Assembly (NCBI GenBank): GCA_028023455.1
Contig: JAQFVV010000012.1
Coordinates: 14,152,364 to 14,216,363, forward strand
From: Epiperipatus broadwayi
Taxonomy: Eukaryota; Onychophora; Udeonychophora; Euonychophora; Peripatidae
Direction: 5' to 3'
Length of the DNA: 64,000 nt
Shown: positions 23,612 to 35,999 of the stretch, in pieces
Layout of the letters: each line of letters starts with the position of its first letter
Numbering within the stretch: the first letter of the stretch is position 1
Program-made: the position numbers and the translations under genes
The notes under the pieces: model-generated
The model's input: the letters and a program-made list of their open reading frames with translations, nothing else
What the model was told of the DNA's origin: nothing
The model's database searches: none

Positions 23612-26600
23612 TATTGATTTTTTTTTCAACATTAACAGGAAATTAACAGATGTGATAAAAGTATACATATCACTAAGAATTCATAAAAGCCAATTTTGAT
23701 TCAATTCAACACTATATACTGATGCGTCATCTCTAATCACTTATTAAATCACTGGATTTTACAAATAGTTACTTGACTTGCATGTGTTATTTTTGTGCAA
23801 GAAATATTGTATAAAACAAGAATAAAACATCATGATAATCTATATATAGAAATTAAAGAAAAAGCAAATAAAATCGTATGGATATCAACTACAGCTAATC
23901 CACTACATAATGACTATTTACATTAATAGTAAATAAACGTTATTTTCAACACATACAGTAGGATATATATCATATTGTCATGTGCTATTGATATGGAATA
24001 TTTGAATCATCATGGGAATATATTATGAACACTTCATTATTAAACATTTTATATGGACTGCAAATTTATAAATTGTATTAGATCATTGGTATTATTATAA
24101 TTATATTTGCTAGTTATTGCATTTTAAGTTTAATTATATCTATTGAGAGAAAATAATTAGCATTCAGAATTATAGCCTCACCAATTTATGGAAATCTTAA
24201 CAACTTAATCAAACTTTCTTGAACTCATTAGACCAATTAAAGTCATAATAAGTTGAACACTCATTTATAATTTTCTTAAAGTGTAATCACACATACAGAT
24301 GGATATATATATTGTAACAGTATACATATCCAATTACATTATTTTAAAATTAAAACAAGATCATAAGTAAAAATGATTTTATTGAAAACTTAAAAATGGA
24401 AAATTAAAAGAGTTATGTTTAAGATATATATATTCGCACAGATGGAATTTTTATTTTTTTAAAAAAGTAGTATTTAAAAGTAAGAAATTTAAAGAAAAGT
24501 AAAAATGGAAAGATTAGTACTTTTAATAAAAAGTTACATAAAAGAAAATAGAAATAAATATTAATGAATTTCTATTTTAAGAATCATGTTTTAATCTTAG
24601 AAAATGGAAATGATTGTTTTATTAATTAAATGTACAGCAAACTAGCCCTTGGGGCACTTAAATAATAAAGGTCAAGCCACAGCACGACTCAGAATGGAAA
24701 ACATCCAGACCTTATGATCGGTGACATCATGTTCGATGGATCCGTAAAGATGCTGATAAAAGGGTAATAAAAGTATAAAAGCCAAAATAATAGAATTAAG
24801 GGATTGTTGTTGTTTTAAGCTGACTATTAATCTTACAGCTGTATTGCGGACTCCATGATGGAGGGGTCTTGCAATAAAAATGAATTTCCTTTGCATGCAT
24901 CAGCCAAGGCTTCCCAATGACAGTCCAAGTATTGGCAAGTAGCAGCTTTGTTTCCAAGGTGGACAGACAATATGAAAGTGATCATTAAGATGGATTTCTA
25001 AATTGCCGGAATCCGGAAAGTATGAATTTTTACAAACTTTCAATTAGTAACCTAAAATAAGAAATCTTAACCTAAAGAACTCTAAATCAATTATTAATAA
25101 AAAAAATTTTATGCATATGTTTAATAATCATTTCCATTTTTCTTTATTTATTTTTGTATTTATGTATTAAATTTAAACTGGTGGTAGATGGCTGCATAGA
25201 TTCATTAATGTTTATGTTAGTTATTTCTTAAGATTTTCATATACACAAAATATATATGCCTATACATGCACAGCCACTTGATGTATATCAGTAATTATGA
25301 TACCTCATGCTGAGTGTCTAAATGTATTTACTCTATATAGGGCTTTTAAGTTATTGTTGTCAATGTGGCACCTTATGATGAGTGTCAATGGGTTTATTGT
25401 AAATTTCTCCTAAGCAATTCAATTAATAACATATATTTAGAATCGTTTATGTTAGTTTAAAAGGGTTTAATTTCCGACTATTTGTTTTATAGTTAGATCG
25501 ATGCTGGTGGAGGGATATATGGGTGTTTATATCAATGTAATGTGAAGCGTGTTAGCATACAGAGCAAAGCCCAACTCAATGCATGACCCAAAGGTGTAGT
25601 CATTGTGTTGTAATGGACGCAGTGTATTCCCTGCGACATTGATTTCCTTTAGCTTTATGGATAGGGACTATAAGTCGGCAAATTAGACCGCTCTCCCTCC
25701 ATACATAGCATTTCTCTTAAATATTTTATATACATGATTCCTTCACCAGACAGATGCACATTCCTGTACTGGATAAGGATCATTTCTCTTAAATATCATG
25801 CTGCAGACATACATTCCTGTTAGCGTGGTTTTATGCTAGCATTTTTATATTGCATTGATTGTGTCTGTATACGATGGTTTGACTACGAACTTTTAGCCTG
25901 TGGTTGGATGTTTGAAAAGTTTTAATTGCGTAATCTATGTAGCTTATCTGTACTCAACATTCTAAAATAAAATTATTATATAATATGTCCATCTGTGCGG
26001 ACTTACTGAAATAACAATTTAAAATTAATAATAAAATCTAAATTTATTCCTCAAATTTATATATGTGCAACAATAAATATTTTGTGTGATAATTACTGGC
26101 AGTGGCTTATTTTAGTTATTTTTTTAAATATTGAAGTTATGTATTATAAATCTCAGCTACTCCTTGAGCTAATGGCATGGGCTAATGGTCAATAATAAAA
26201 TAAAATTGGATTCTAACAATACGTATCTGTCTACACTATAAATTTTCTAGGTTTGAATAGCCTAGTGGCACCCTGTACGGCAGATACGGTATGAGTCCAA
26301 TATCTTTCCCAACCATTATATATAATTTCTCTTAATTATGAAAATATGTATTGTCTCACATCATCCTGAGTTTCCATAATCAACTTTAATATAACTTTAA
26401 GAAATTGTTTCCTTATTATAATTTGCATACATATTCATAGTTCATTTGATGACTGTAAATACAGTATGATTATTATATGTATGTGATTGAGCTATAAAAT
26501 AAACATGCTATCAATCAAGATTTACTATAAATAATCATTAACAATATAAGTTGTTTACTGTATTATTTCATTATTTGTATTTTTTAGAGCTAGGACATAC

Positions 26601-26900
26601 ATTCCATTAAGCAACTCATTTTTAAATATGTATCAATAGGAAAGGGGAACATGGGATAAGATTTACAAATTTTACTTCCTTTCAGGTTAATTCCATATTT
26701 GTTTAATCCATTAACTGTATTACAATAGAGTCTCTGTCTTAACCCATTACATTAGCTATAAGCCTATATAGGTATAGTCTGGCTGGCACTGTATGTTGCC
26801 TTGAGCAAATCATAGTTTTAGTGCTGATATAATTAAACTAACATTGTGCTTTTACTAACTAATAGCTAGAACACACCTGAAGCTCCAATACACTACCAGA
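23612..26900. other. Unassigned stretch with two less AT-rich islands
   Basis: Islands at about 24640-24970 and 25490-25700 have higher GC than the surroundings. The first contains a 74-codon minus-strand frame (24896-24672) with no family I recognise. They may be remnants of transposons, and no boundaries can be set. The rest is AT-rich background. Confidence 0.35.
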
Positions 26901-26911
26901 CTGGTAGAGTT

Positions 26912-26930
26912 TGGTGCCCTGCCTCATTCA
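26912..26930 (+). promoter_or_regulatory. Weak primer binding site candidate
   Basis: TGGTGCCCTGCCTCATTC lies about 250 bp before a coiled-coil Gag-like frame, the usual distance. The preceding bases lack a clear CA LTR end and no LTR pair was found. Confidence 0.25.
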
Positions 26931-27162
26931 CGAATTAATGACCACCACCACTTGAGATAAGTGAAGCATATTATCCTGCAAAATGTTAGTAATATACAGT
27001 TAGCAACACAGGTGAAATATAAAATTTTAAACTTTTCAATCAATATTTTCTCTTGTTAGGCCATTAGTAACACAATTTGTTTGGAGATAAGACATTTATT
27101 AAATAAATATTCCATACTATTTAAGATAAAGAGGTAAATCAACCACACATATATTTATTATC

Positions 27163-27660
27163 ATGGTGGCTACCAAAGTAGAAGTAAGCTCTGGAATTCC
27201 AAACTCAAATTTCATGAGTATGATTATCAGTCAATTCCAGGAATTAAATAAAAAATTTGAAGAGCAGAAAATAGAATTAAAGAATGAGATAGTAAAATCC
27301 AGAATTGATTTTAATAAAATATTTGGACTAGATAAGAAAATTGAAGAACAGAAAACAACAATGATAAAGGATGGAATAAGAGGATTTAGAAATAATTGTG
27401 ATAAAAGATTTGAAGATTCAAATAAAAATTTTGAAGATATTAACGAGAGACTTGAAGGCATTAATAAAAGACTAGATGAACAGAAAGGAAGATTTTAAGG
27501 AATTGAGAGATGAAATCTGTGTGAGATTTGATGCATCTGACATATGATTCAAAGAGTTCAAGCATGATCTTGAGACTAAATTTAAGGAGTCAGAAAATAA
27601 ATGTGGCTAAGTTCGAAGAGTTAAAAGAATTAAACAGAAAGATAGAAAACAGATTTAAAT
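27163..27660 (+). pseudogene. Gag-like coiled-coil protein relic
   Basis: An ATG-started frame of 111 codons (27163-27498) begins with a short polar N-terminus (Met-Val-Ala-Thr-Lys-Val-Glu-Val-Ser-Ser). It then runs as a coiled coil with Lys-Phe-Glu-Glu-Gln-Lys and Lys-Arg-Phe-Glu-Asp-Ser-Asn-Lys-x-Phe units. After a stop, similar heptads continue in other frames (Arg-Phe-Asp-Ala-Ser-Asp, Lys-Glu-Phe-Lys-His-Asp-Leu-Glu) to about 27660. It resembles the Gag relics at 12.2 and 18.1 kb in design. No pol domain was recognised downstream to 29.3 kb, although several short compositionally coding-like segments occur there. Confidence 0.55.
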
Positions 27661-30084
27661 CTAAAGAACTTTGAATGTAATTTTGAAGTTAAGTTGCAAG
27701 TTAAGATTGAGGATACTGTATTAAAGTTAATTACTAGGTGTGGTATTCTGGCAAAATGTCCGAATCATTTTGCAAATAATGGCATTACAGGCTTGATGTA
27801 AATTTACAGGGTAAACAACATAATTTTCCAAATACGCTTTGCTTTGAAAGAACATATCACACTAATTTCAACATCTCTATAACTATTAAACTATAATCAT
27901 TACCATAAATGTAAAATGAAATGCCCATTGCGAATAAGTATAACTCAAGTGACAGTAAGGAGAAGGATCCTTTTATTCACCATAAACCTGAGTGTCCTTT
28001 CCAGGATCTTTTAAATATTTTTGTTGTAATTATAAAACCAAGTGGCACATAATTTTGTATAAATATGAAAAGATTTCATAATAATATTTCTAAAAATGTT
28101 AAATCTATTAAAAGGGCAAACAAACCATATGATACAGACTTTAGCCCTCGGTGTCTTGAATGTAGCTATAAAATAGAAGTTATGGAAAACTTAAATAATC
28201 CCCTAAATAAAATACATAATTAAATAGTTAAAAGGTTAAAATATATAGATGATAAAGAAAAGATGACTGATGTAAAAAATCTCATAGACCATCAGAAAAT
28301 CCATGATATTAAAGAAGTAAGTGCCCTAAACCTTCATCTGCAACAGAAAAGTTATTTAACACAAGAGATTGTTTTAGAAATCATGGGTATTATGATGATA
28401 AATATGACATCAGATCTGAAGACTTATTCTAACCCACACTTACACTAGTTATCTTATAATAGCCACTATTATAAAACAAAATTTAAGAAATCTTTGAGGA
28501 AGACGGGTGCATCTGAAAATTATGTGAAAGCAAAGGCACATTATTCAAAGGTCAAAAGCACCTTTTAAAAATTTATATACAAAAGAAGAGTATGTTGGTA
28601 AGAATTTACACCCTCTATATAACCCTAAAGATTATTTTATAAATACCCTAGCAGAACAGAATCAAAGGAGAATATAATGTCATTACTTAAACTAAATGGA
28701 ATATTTCAATCCATGCCTAGTCAAAATAGTAATCCATTTTATGATATAGCATGGGGTCCCAACTCTGAGATCTTAGATGCTATTATTTCACTGAATACTG
28801 AAAAGCAAGTATAAAATCTATATGGTTAGCTCGTGAAGATTTAATTTTAAAAGTTTTACTGCAATCCTGTAAACAGCTTCACTGTGACAGCATTTGAGGA
28901 TTATAGCTTTAAGTTATGGTACAATTATGATAGGTTATTATATTTAACCCTATCTCATAATGTCTTTGTGACATCAGTATCTAAAGTATCTGATGATCAA
29001 CCATTTGATATTGGTTTCTTTAATACTTTGTGACTGTATGACAGCTATGTGATAACACTTGTTTAATAAGTCATATGCAGACAATATTTTAAATATTGTA
29101 AGATTTCATGATGTCCAGTGTCCAGTATATTTATGCACACATTACTGAAAGATATCCGAAATGGAAGTATTATGCTGAAACTGTACTAAAAAGGAGAAAT
29201 ATTGGACACAAAATATAACCGATGATGCAATGGAAAACTCTGACTTGAGAGATCAGATTATTATAGTTCCCTTGGTATCAAATCATTTTATTATTATTAC
29301 TTCCTATTATACTATTTATTGTTCTGTGCAAAGGTATACTGACAATTCGAAATTACTCATTTTATTAATCTCTTCTAAATAAGCATTGCATGTTGATCAC
29401 TGATAATGATTGAATATTTGATGTGTGGAGGCATGAAAAGGAAGTTATTGTATTACTAATTATGAACTAGAGTATTTGTATAGTTGAGCCTTTTCCTGAA
29501 AGGGTCAGTTAATCTGCCCAGAAGTTTTAGGTAAGTTAATAGTAAAAGACGAGTAGAAGGATATCCTGGGCTTATTGCCAGGTAGCTGGTAGAGGGAAAT
29601 TCCAGGGAAAATAATTATTGATGAATTTTGACTATATAAGAAATTTCAGTAGAGAGATTTCCTGTATTCTCTAAAGCTGTCCAAAGCAAGAATCCCTGGT
29701 TAGTAACTATATAGTGCACTATTTAGCTCATGATACAAATATAACCCCTTCTTAAATTGACATTCTCTTTTTTGCTTTAGTATTAAATGTTGAAATGTAA
29801 GCCTAGTACCTTTTGCCATTTATATATATATAGTTCAGTATTGAGGTCGATTTACATCTAGTCAATTCATTTTAATAGTAATTAGTATGAAGGGTTTTTT
29901 TTTTGTCATCATGAAACGGTCCACTTCAATATAGTTAGAGTCACTAAAATAAATATCTTGTATAGTTTTGGGATAAAACTAAACGTTTTATCTGCATAGT
30001 TAAATAAAATAATGAGGAACCCAAGGTTAGATAGTGACTTCAAATTACAATAAAAGTCAACACCAGTTAACATTTTATGATTAA
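27661..30084. other. Probable decayed retroelement body, not assignable
   Basis: Downstream of the coiled-coil relic are short coding-like segments (for example 28680-28815, with Asn-Pro-Phe-Tyr-Asp-Ile-Ala-Trp-Gly-Pro) separated by stops. I recognise no protease, RT or integrase motif. A purine tract GTGTGGAGGCATGAAAAGG at about 29422-29440 could be a polypurine tract. Confidence 0.3.
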
Positions 30085-30686
30085 ATGTGGGAAGATATGT
30101 ACCCTATGGATAGACCCCCCAAAAAAAACCAAAACAGTATTAGACTCCATATTTTTATATATACATTAAAATAGCTGATTACTTTAATCAGAAATCGACA
30201 GCCATTATCTACATAGATATATTCCTAGACATACTCCTAAATCTATTCAACTTATATGTTAATTTACATGATTTATATTATATGTCTGTTATATATAAGT
30301 GTAATTAATGTTTAACAATAATAAATTGCTTAATAAGAATTTTATAAAGATTGCAAAGCTGTGCATAGCCCTAGCAACAAATGGTATATTAAACAACAGA
30401 ATGGGCATATAAATAGTTGGCAAGTGATAATCAATAAAATTTAAAGTAATGTACTTTTAATCTTCACTTTTAGATACATTCGTTCATTATTGAATAAAGC
30501 AGACTTTAGCAATCTTCAGTGAATTTGAGGAAATAAGTCCACATAAAGAAACTACTTGATGGAAGCCTAAGAAACCCAGTTGAATCTCCAAACAAAATAA
30601 TGGGATAACGGAATTATTTTAGAACTTGCCATTGTAAAATAAAAATTTATATTTCACTAATATTTGCATATATATGTGTGATTTCA
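30085..30686 (+). repeat. Dispersed repeat, copy 2 (empty site)
   Basis: Partner of 22840-23610 and lacks the tRNA-like insertion: its sequence passes ATTCAACTTATATG directly into the next shared block. It abuts the LTR-like repeat starting at 30687. Confidence 0.65.
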
Positions 30687-31042
30687 TCAGATATTTCAAG
30701 CACTGATTGGTATACCTGTCATCCAAGTATGCTGGCTATATAATATGTCAACTGGTGCCCGAGTTTGATCCTCAAAACGAATAAAATGCTTTGGATGGCA
30801 GGTTTTTGTTCCAGAAGTTGAGGTAGGCCATGTGGTCATGTTATGCTTCATATAGTGTAATATGGTTGTGGGTATTGTTGATGATTATGTTATCGATGGT
30901 ATTCTCCCCTCTACTTGAAGGGCTGGTTGATTCCCATAGTTTAAGGATATAAATGTGAGATGTTTAGATTCCAAAAATATATTAAATTTATTTTTAAAGG
31001 TCTTTTAAAACTTAGTAAGATAAGTTTGGGGAATCTGGTACA
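30687..31042 (+). repeat. Probable 5' LTR (or SINE-like repeat), copy 1
   Basis: Matches 35628-35999 over about 350 bp (CATGCTGGCTATATA-like, TTTTTGTTCCAG, ATTCTCCCCTCT, TCCCATAGTTTAAGGAT). It ends GGTACA followed by AA and TGGTGCTCAATTTGGAGCC, a primer-site-like sequence at 31045-31063. That supports an LTR. Against it, GGTGCCCGAGTTTGATCCTC inside resembles a tRNA T-arm (Box B), so a tRNA-derived SINE is an alternative. Confidence 0.5.
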
Positions 31043-31499
31043 AATGGTGCTCAATTTGGAGCCAAAGTGCTATAAATGGCTCAGCATAACTAGAATTTAA
31101 AATTATAAAGTACGAAACAAAATTAAATTAAATGCTAAATTGCATAGTAATAAAAGTAAAATCAGTGTGAGAAGAGAAATAAAACAAAGCAACAAATTAT
31201 AATATTAAGAATTAAGATAATTAAAAATATATAATAAAAGTAAGATATGCAATGTAAATAAAAAGGAGAGAAGAAAAAATGCTTAGAGATAAATAATTTA
31301 TTGAGGGTTGATAGTCAGGTAGGAATTAGAGAGGACAGGGGCTTTTAAGTTAGTCCAACACTTCCTTCAAGTTAAAGTATTTAAAAATAAACCAAGTAAA
31401 ATAAAATTTATATTGAGAGTCAGGAATAATTATAAAACTAAATTTAATGAATACTCGAGCCAAAACAAAAATTGAGGCTTAAAATAAAGGTGACATAGT

Positions 31500-31930
31500 T
31501 AGCGAAGACCAGGAAGTCACTGAAAAAGTAGCATAAAAGAAAATGAAATCATGAAGTGGTTTGAGGAAAGGTTCGAAAAACAAATAGAATGGTTAATACA
31601 GGAATCAATGATAGCTCTTACTAGAAGATAGGGAAAGAATAGAAAGTATGAAAGTGAATATAAAACAGTAAACAGATAAAATTGAAAATAAACAGGAAAG
31701 TGCAAATAAGCATGCACAATTAAATAGCTCAAATATGGTAAATAAACCGGAATCAGAAAATAAGTGACCCAGAAATTAAGCCAGAATCAAAATATTTTTG
31801 CCTTAAATGATAACCTTGAATGTCAGAAGCAAAACATAATGAAAAGGTAACAGAAAGAATAGAAATAGTAAAATTAAAAGGCAAGGAAGAGGAGTAGATC
31901 AGAAAGAAAAACCATAAATATTCATGGTAG
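31500..31930 (+). pseudogene. Purine-rich Gag-like coiled-coil remnant
   Basis: A strongly A/G-rich + strand stretch with short coding-like pieces (Met-Lys-Trp-Phe-Glu-Glu-Arg-Phe-Glu-Lys-Gln-Ile-Glu-Trp-Leu) interrupted by many stops. Its composition and its distance from the primer-site candidate at 31045 fit the Gag position of the element bounded by 30687-31042 and 35628-35999. The minus-strand 71-codon frame at 31517-31732 is its shadow. Confidence 0.4.
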
Positions 31931-33446
31931 GGAAAAGAAAAGTGTAAATAGGTACATGCATTTAAAGAATAGCCCTGTTAACATAAAGAAAGTTATAAAA
32001 CAATGCGCTAAAAGGAAAGCAGTCAAGAAAATGGCCAAGTTGCTTAACGCATTTGGCAGCACAAGGCCAGATTATGAAGCCAAAAAAAGTGAATTTAAAC
32101 TTTGAAAGAGAGGAAATTATAAATGTGCTACAGCTTGTATAAAAATAATTAGGATAAAAGGAATAGATACAGGGAGTCTTGTAATCCTAGAAAGGAATGA
32201 TCAGTATACTAGCCATGATCCAGAAACTAATCACTCAGAACACCAAGCCAGACCTACAATTAGGTCAAGATTTCCCAGTCCAAGCAGTTATGTAAGAAAT
32301 TTAAAAGTGCAACCTGACAAAGGTTGGGGAGAGGGGATAGGGTTTATATTAATTGGACATTTTTTTAAAAAAAGAAAAGGTTATTATATATGGATTAGGA
32401 GTATGGAAATAAAATTGAATAAATAAAATGTGTTTTTTAGAATTACTAATGAAAATAAAAATATATAAATGAAATAAATAACCCTTTTTAATTTAGAGTT
32501 GATAGATGATAAAGGAAGTGAAATAAAAGATAGGTACATGAAATAGAATAAAATAAAAATATTTTAGAGAATCAATATACGATAATGGTGATAAAAGGAT
32601 AGATAAATGGAAGTAAAATAAGAATTTGTTATTTAGAATAAAGTAAAATAAAATTTTAGAGTAAATATACAAAAATAAAATAAAAGTTTTTTTTAGAGAA
32701 CCAAAATACGAAGATAAAAATAAAGTCAATAAAGCATATAATAAATAGAATGAAATCAAAATTAAATAAAAGGTTGCAAAATAATCTCAAGTAGGTGTAG
32801 ATTGTGTTTGGGTTGATAGTCATGGAGGGGGGAAGGTGCAGATAAAGATTGAGGAAGGTGTGTTAAATGTAGGCTGTTGCTATGTGAACATAAGACTCAA
32901 GGTGCAGGAAAATGGAGAAGATAGTCTGATAGGATGATGATCCAGTAGGTCCTGGACCCATCCGACTTGCTGGGAGATATTGTTCCAGTCCATTATCTAA
33001 AATAAATGCACACTGGAAAGTAAATTCCAGAATAAGCCACAAGTCAGTTTCATTAAAAGGAAAATTACCCAACATCATATAATAAAAAAACTTTGTTTTA
33101 ATGTAAGCTGAATGGTCAGTAGAAGAATACTGCCATTTACAGTGACCCTGTATTTTCTAGGATGCAGACCCAAGGGAGAGAGTCATGGGCTCATTCAACC
33201 TGCTAGTAAAGAAATTCCCAGGACAGTAAAAAAGTAATGTATTATTGTTTATTGCCGAGTAAGCAGATGTGTTCTACCATTTGTGTCATTCAACCTCTGC
33301 ACATATTGGAAAGATGCATGTTGTCGCTGGTGGTCATCACATATGACATAATTGTTGCCAGTCAATGTAGATTACAGCCTATAAGATAAAGCGGCATAGG
33401 AAAGATCACCAGTCTGCAATTTGACACTTATGTTAGAAAAAATAGT
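31931..33446. other. Decayed element interior, A/G-rich then mixed
   Basis: The purine-rich composition continues to about 32860. At 32860-33420 the base composition is more balanced but no domain is recognised; a 71-codon minus-strand frame there (33078-32863) has no family I know. Confidence 0.35.
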
Positions 33447-34290
33447 AAGTAAAGTATAATAAGGCCTTAAGACCATGCATCTGAAAAATGACAGTAGGGA
33501 CTTCCACAAATCTTAACAAGATTTATTTTAAAAAACAAGAGTGGTCACACTCTTATCTTCAACTTTTTAATTATATTAGTGAATCTAAAGCATGATTTGA
33601 GAGTGTAAGGCTATTAAATACCTCACTGACTAAGTCCACAATTTCTATAACACTAACATTCATGAAATCTTTCAATTTATAAAGAGTCAGTTTTGAGGTC
33701 TTATGCTTAGAAATCTTTTAAGATAATATAAAGTTGTAATAATTAAATTTGTAAAGGGCATACTCATTATGTAAAATAATGTATATTAAGCTATAACCTT
33801 AAGACCATATACCTGAAAAACAACAGTAGAGTCCTCTACAAATCTTAACACAAGAGGTCCCTACTGTAATTTTTCAGGCACATGGTCTTAAGGTTATAGC
33901 CTTAATATACATTACTTTACATAATGAGTATGCAACTTTACAAATTTAATTATTATAACTATTATCTTAAAAGATTTCTAAGCATAAAACCTCGACATTG
34001 ACTCATAAATCGAAAGATTTTGCAAAGGTTAGTGTGTTATGGAAATTGTGGACTTAATCAGTGAGATATTTAATAGCCTTATGCTCTCAAATTAAAATGC
34101 TTTAGATTCTCCTATATAATTAAAAAGTAGGTTGAAGATAAGAGTGTGGCTGCTCTTGTCTTTTAAAATAAATCTTGTGTTAAGATTTGTAGAGGTCCCC
34201 ACTCATTTTTCAGGTGTATGGTCTTGGGGTTAAGCCTTAATATACATTACTTTATGTAATGAGTATGCGCTTTACAAATTTAATTATTTA
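33447..34290. mobile_element. Foldback element, T-body-T / inverted T-body-T
   Basis: The left half (to about 33854) is mirrored by the right half. Each half carries a terminal module (TTAAGACCAT...CTGAAAAA...ACAGTAGGG...ACAAATCTTAACA) at both ends with a body between them that contains ACTCATTATGTAA. The centre is near 33850. A single unit of the same family lies at 55842-56153. No coding sequence. Boundaries are approximate to 10-20 bp, and no TSD was established. Confidence 0.7.
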
Positions 34291-34974
34291 AAAAAATAGT
34301 AAAGAAATAAAAAAACAAAGTGAAAAATCAAACAGTAAGGAAAAAAAGATCAGAGCTAAAATCGGTCAAATTGACACATTTTACCTCTCAAATGAGAGGG
34401 TGTGTGTGATGTAACGCTAGTGAGCTATATGTTATAAAACATCTGCATTAAATATTTTATAATTTAAAAAATATATGATCAAATTTATTTGAAAGAATAG
34501 TTAAAGAAATAATTATATCAGAAGTAGTTTTAAAACAATTTTGTAGAAATAAAAAGATTGTGTTATATTGTTCTTTTAAAATAGAATAAAACTCTTAAAA
34601 GTAGGTGGGAAAAAGAATCCTGAGACATAGAGATTTAAAACTCACTCCTTTTTTTATAAGCTTAAAAAATAAGTTAAAGAATAAATATCTAAAAATAAAT
34701 CTTAATGAAAAATCTAAAATAAAAAAAAGATTAATTACTTTTGGAATGTCAGTAAGATTTCTGACTGATAATAAAATTGAAACCAATAATTGTAATATTT
34801 AAAAAGTATGTACACTAACTCTGCAGTATAAATACGAAGAGATAGTAGATTAATCTAGAAAAAAGATTAGATTAAAAAAATATAGAAAGCAATTAAATTT
34901 TAAAAAAATGTAAAATTAATTAAAGAATTGATTTAATGTAAGATAAAAATTAAACCTATGATAAGGAAAGAACA

Positions 34975-35325
34975 ATGGGAGAGAAAGGATATAAAATTCA
35001 AAAATGTCTATTAATATTTGATTCCACTCTTGAGTCTGTAATTTATTCCAGTCTTCATGCTGTCATTGGTTCATTACGATATTCATTGCTTGATTCATCT
35101 AGTTATATAGAGATTCAGAAATCTAAGTACAGTGTAGAGCCAGCCATTGCTGCAGAAAATAATGCAGAAGGTGCAAAACTAGCAACATGTGTTGCTGCAA
35201 AATCAATTGTCTTAGACTGAACCCCTGCTGGAAACTGATGACAAAATGGTGAAATGGAGACCAAATGCCAAATGGTTGGAAAGTAACACTAATGAAAAAG
35301 AAAACCAAATGAACTGTGTCATCTA
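34975..35325 (+). pseudogene. Coding-like fragment, unrecognised (possible processed copy)
   Basis: An 81-codon frame (34975-35220) contains Phe-Asp-Ser-Thr-Leu-Glu-Ser-Val and an Ala-rich stretch Ala-Ile-Ala-Ala-Glu-Asn-Asn-Ala-Glu-Gly-Ala-Lys-Leu-Ala. After its stop, a shifted frame (Leu-Leu-Glu-Thr-Asp-Asp-Lys-Met-Val-Lys-Trp-Arg-Pro-Asn-Ala-Lys-Trp-Leu-Glu) runs to TAA near 35325. Composition is less AT-rich than the flanks. An AATAAATAATG signal lies at about 35494. No splice sites frame it, so it may be a frameshifted retrocopy of a host mRNA, or element coding sequence. I do not recognise the protein. Confidence 0.35.
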
Positions 35326-35627
35326 ATATAAAAAAAACTAGGTAAATATATTTTCCATAATAATTGACTATTAGCACTATTTTTAAATGAAATGAACTTT
35401 AACAAAAGACTTATAAAATTTAGCCTGATTAATCATTTATATATTTTTAATGTAAATTTTCATATTGCTGTGTTATATTAAATATGTGTACATGAATAAA
35501 TAATGATGTTTGTTTAATTGTTATTTGGTCTATTCTCTCTCTTTTGTCACTGCATCATTTAGTTAAAGATATAAAAGTTTATATGCGTTAATGTGCTAGA
35601 CCCCCTGATTAAGAATAGGAGCTAGCC

Positions 35628-35999
35628 TGGGATATTTCAAGCACTGGTTGGTGTGCCTATCATCCGAGCATGCTGGCTATATAGCATGTGGTCAGCTGGT
35701 GCCTAAGTTTGATTCTCAAAACAAAATGCTTTGGTTGACAGATTTTTGTTCCAGCAGTCGAGGTGGGCCACAGTCAGGAAATGTGTTATGCTTCATATAG
35801 CTCGATCGGGCTGGGGATATTGTTGATGGTTGTGTTATCAATGATATTCTCCCCTCTGATTGAAGGGTCGATCTGTTCCCATAGTTTAAGGATGTAAACG
35901 TGAGATATAAATTAGAGTTTAGATTCCATAAGATATTAAAGTTATTTTAAAAGGTATTTTTAAAACTAGTAATATGGTAAGTTCAGGGAATCCAGTTCA
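35628..35999 (+). repeat. Probable 3' LTR (or SINE-like repeat), copy 2
   Basis: Partner of 30687-31042; starts TGGGATATTTCAAG and ends CCAGTTCA. The outer flanks do not give a shared TSD, so either an LTR-recombined element or two independent SINE insertions remain possible. Confidence 0.5.
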
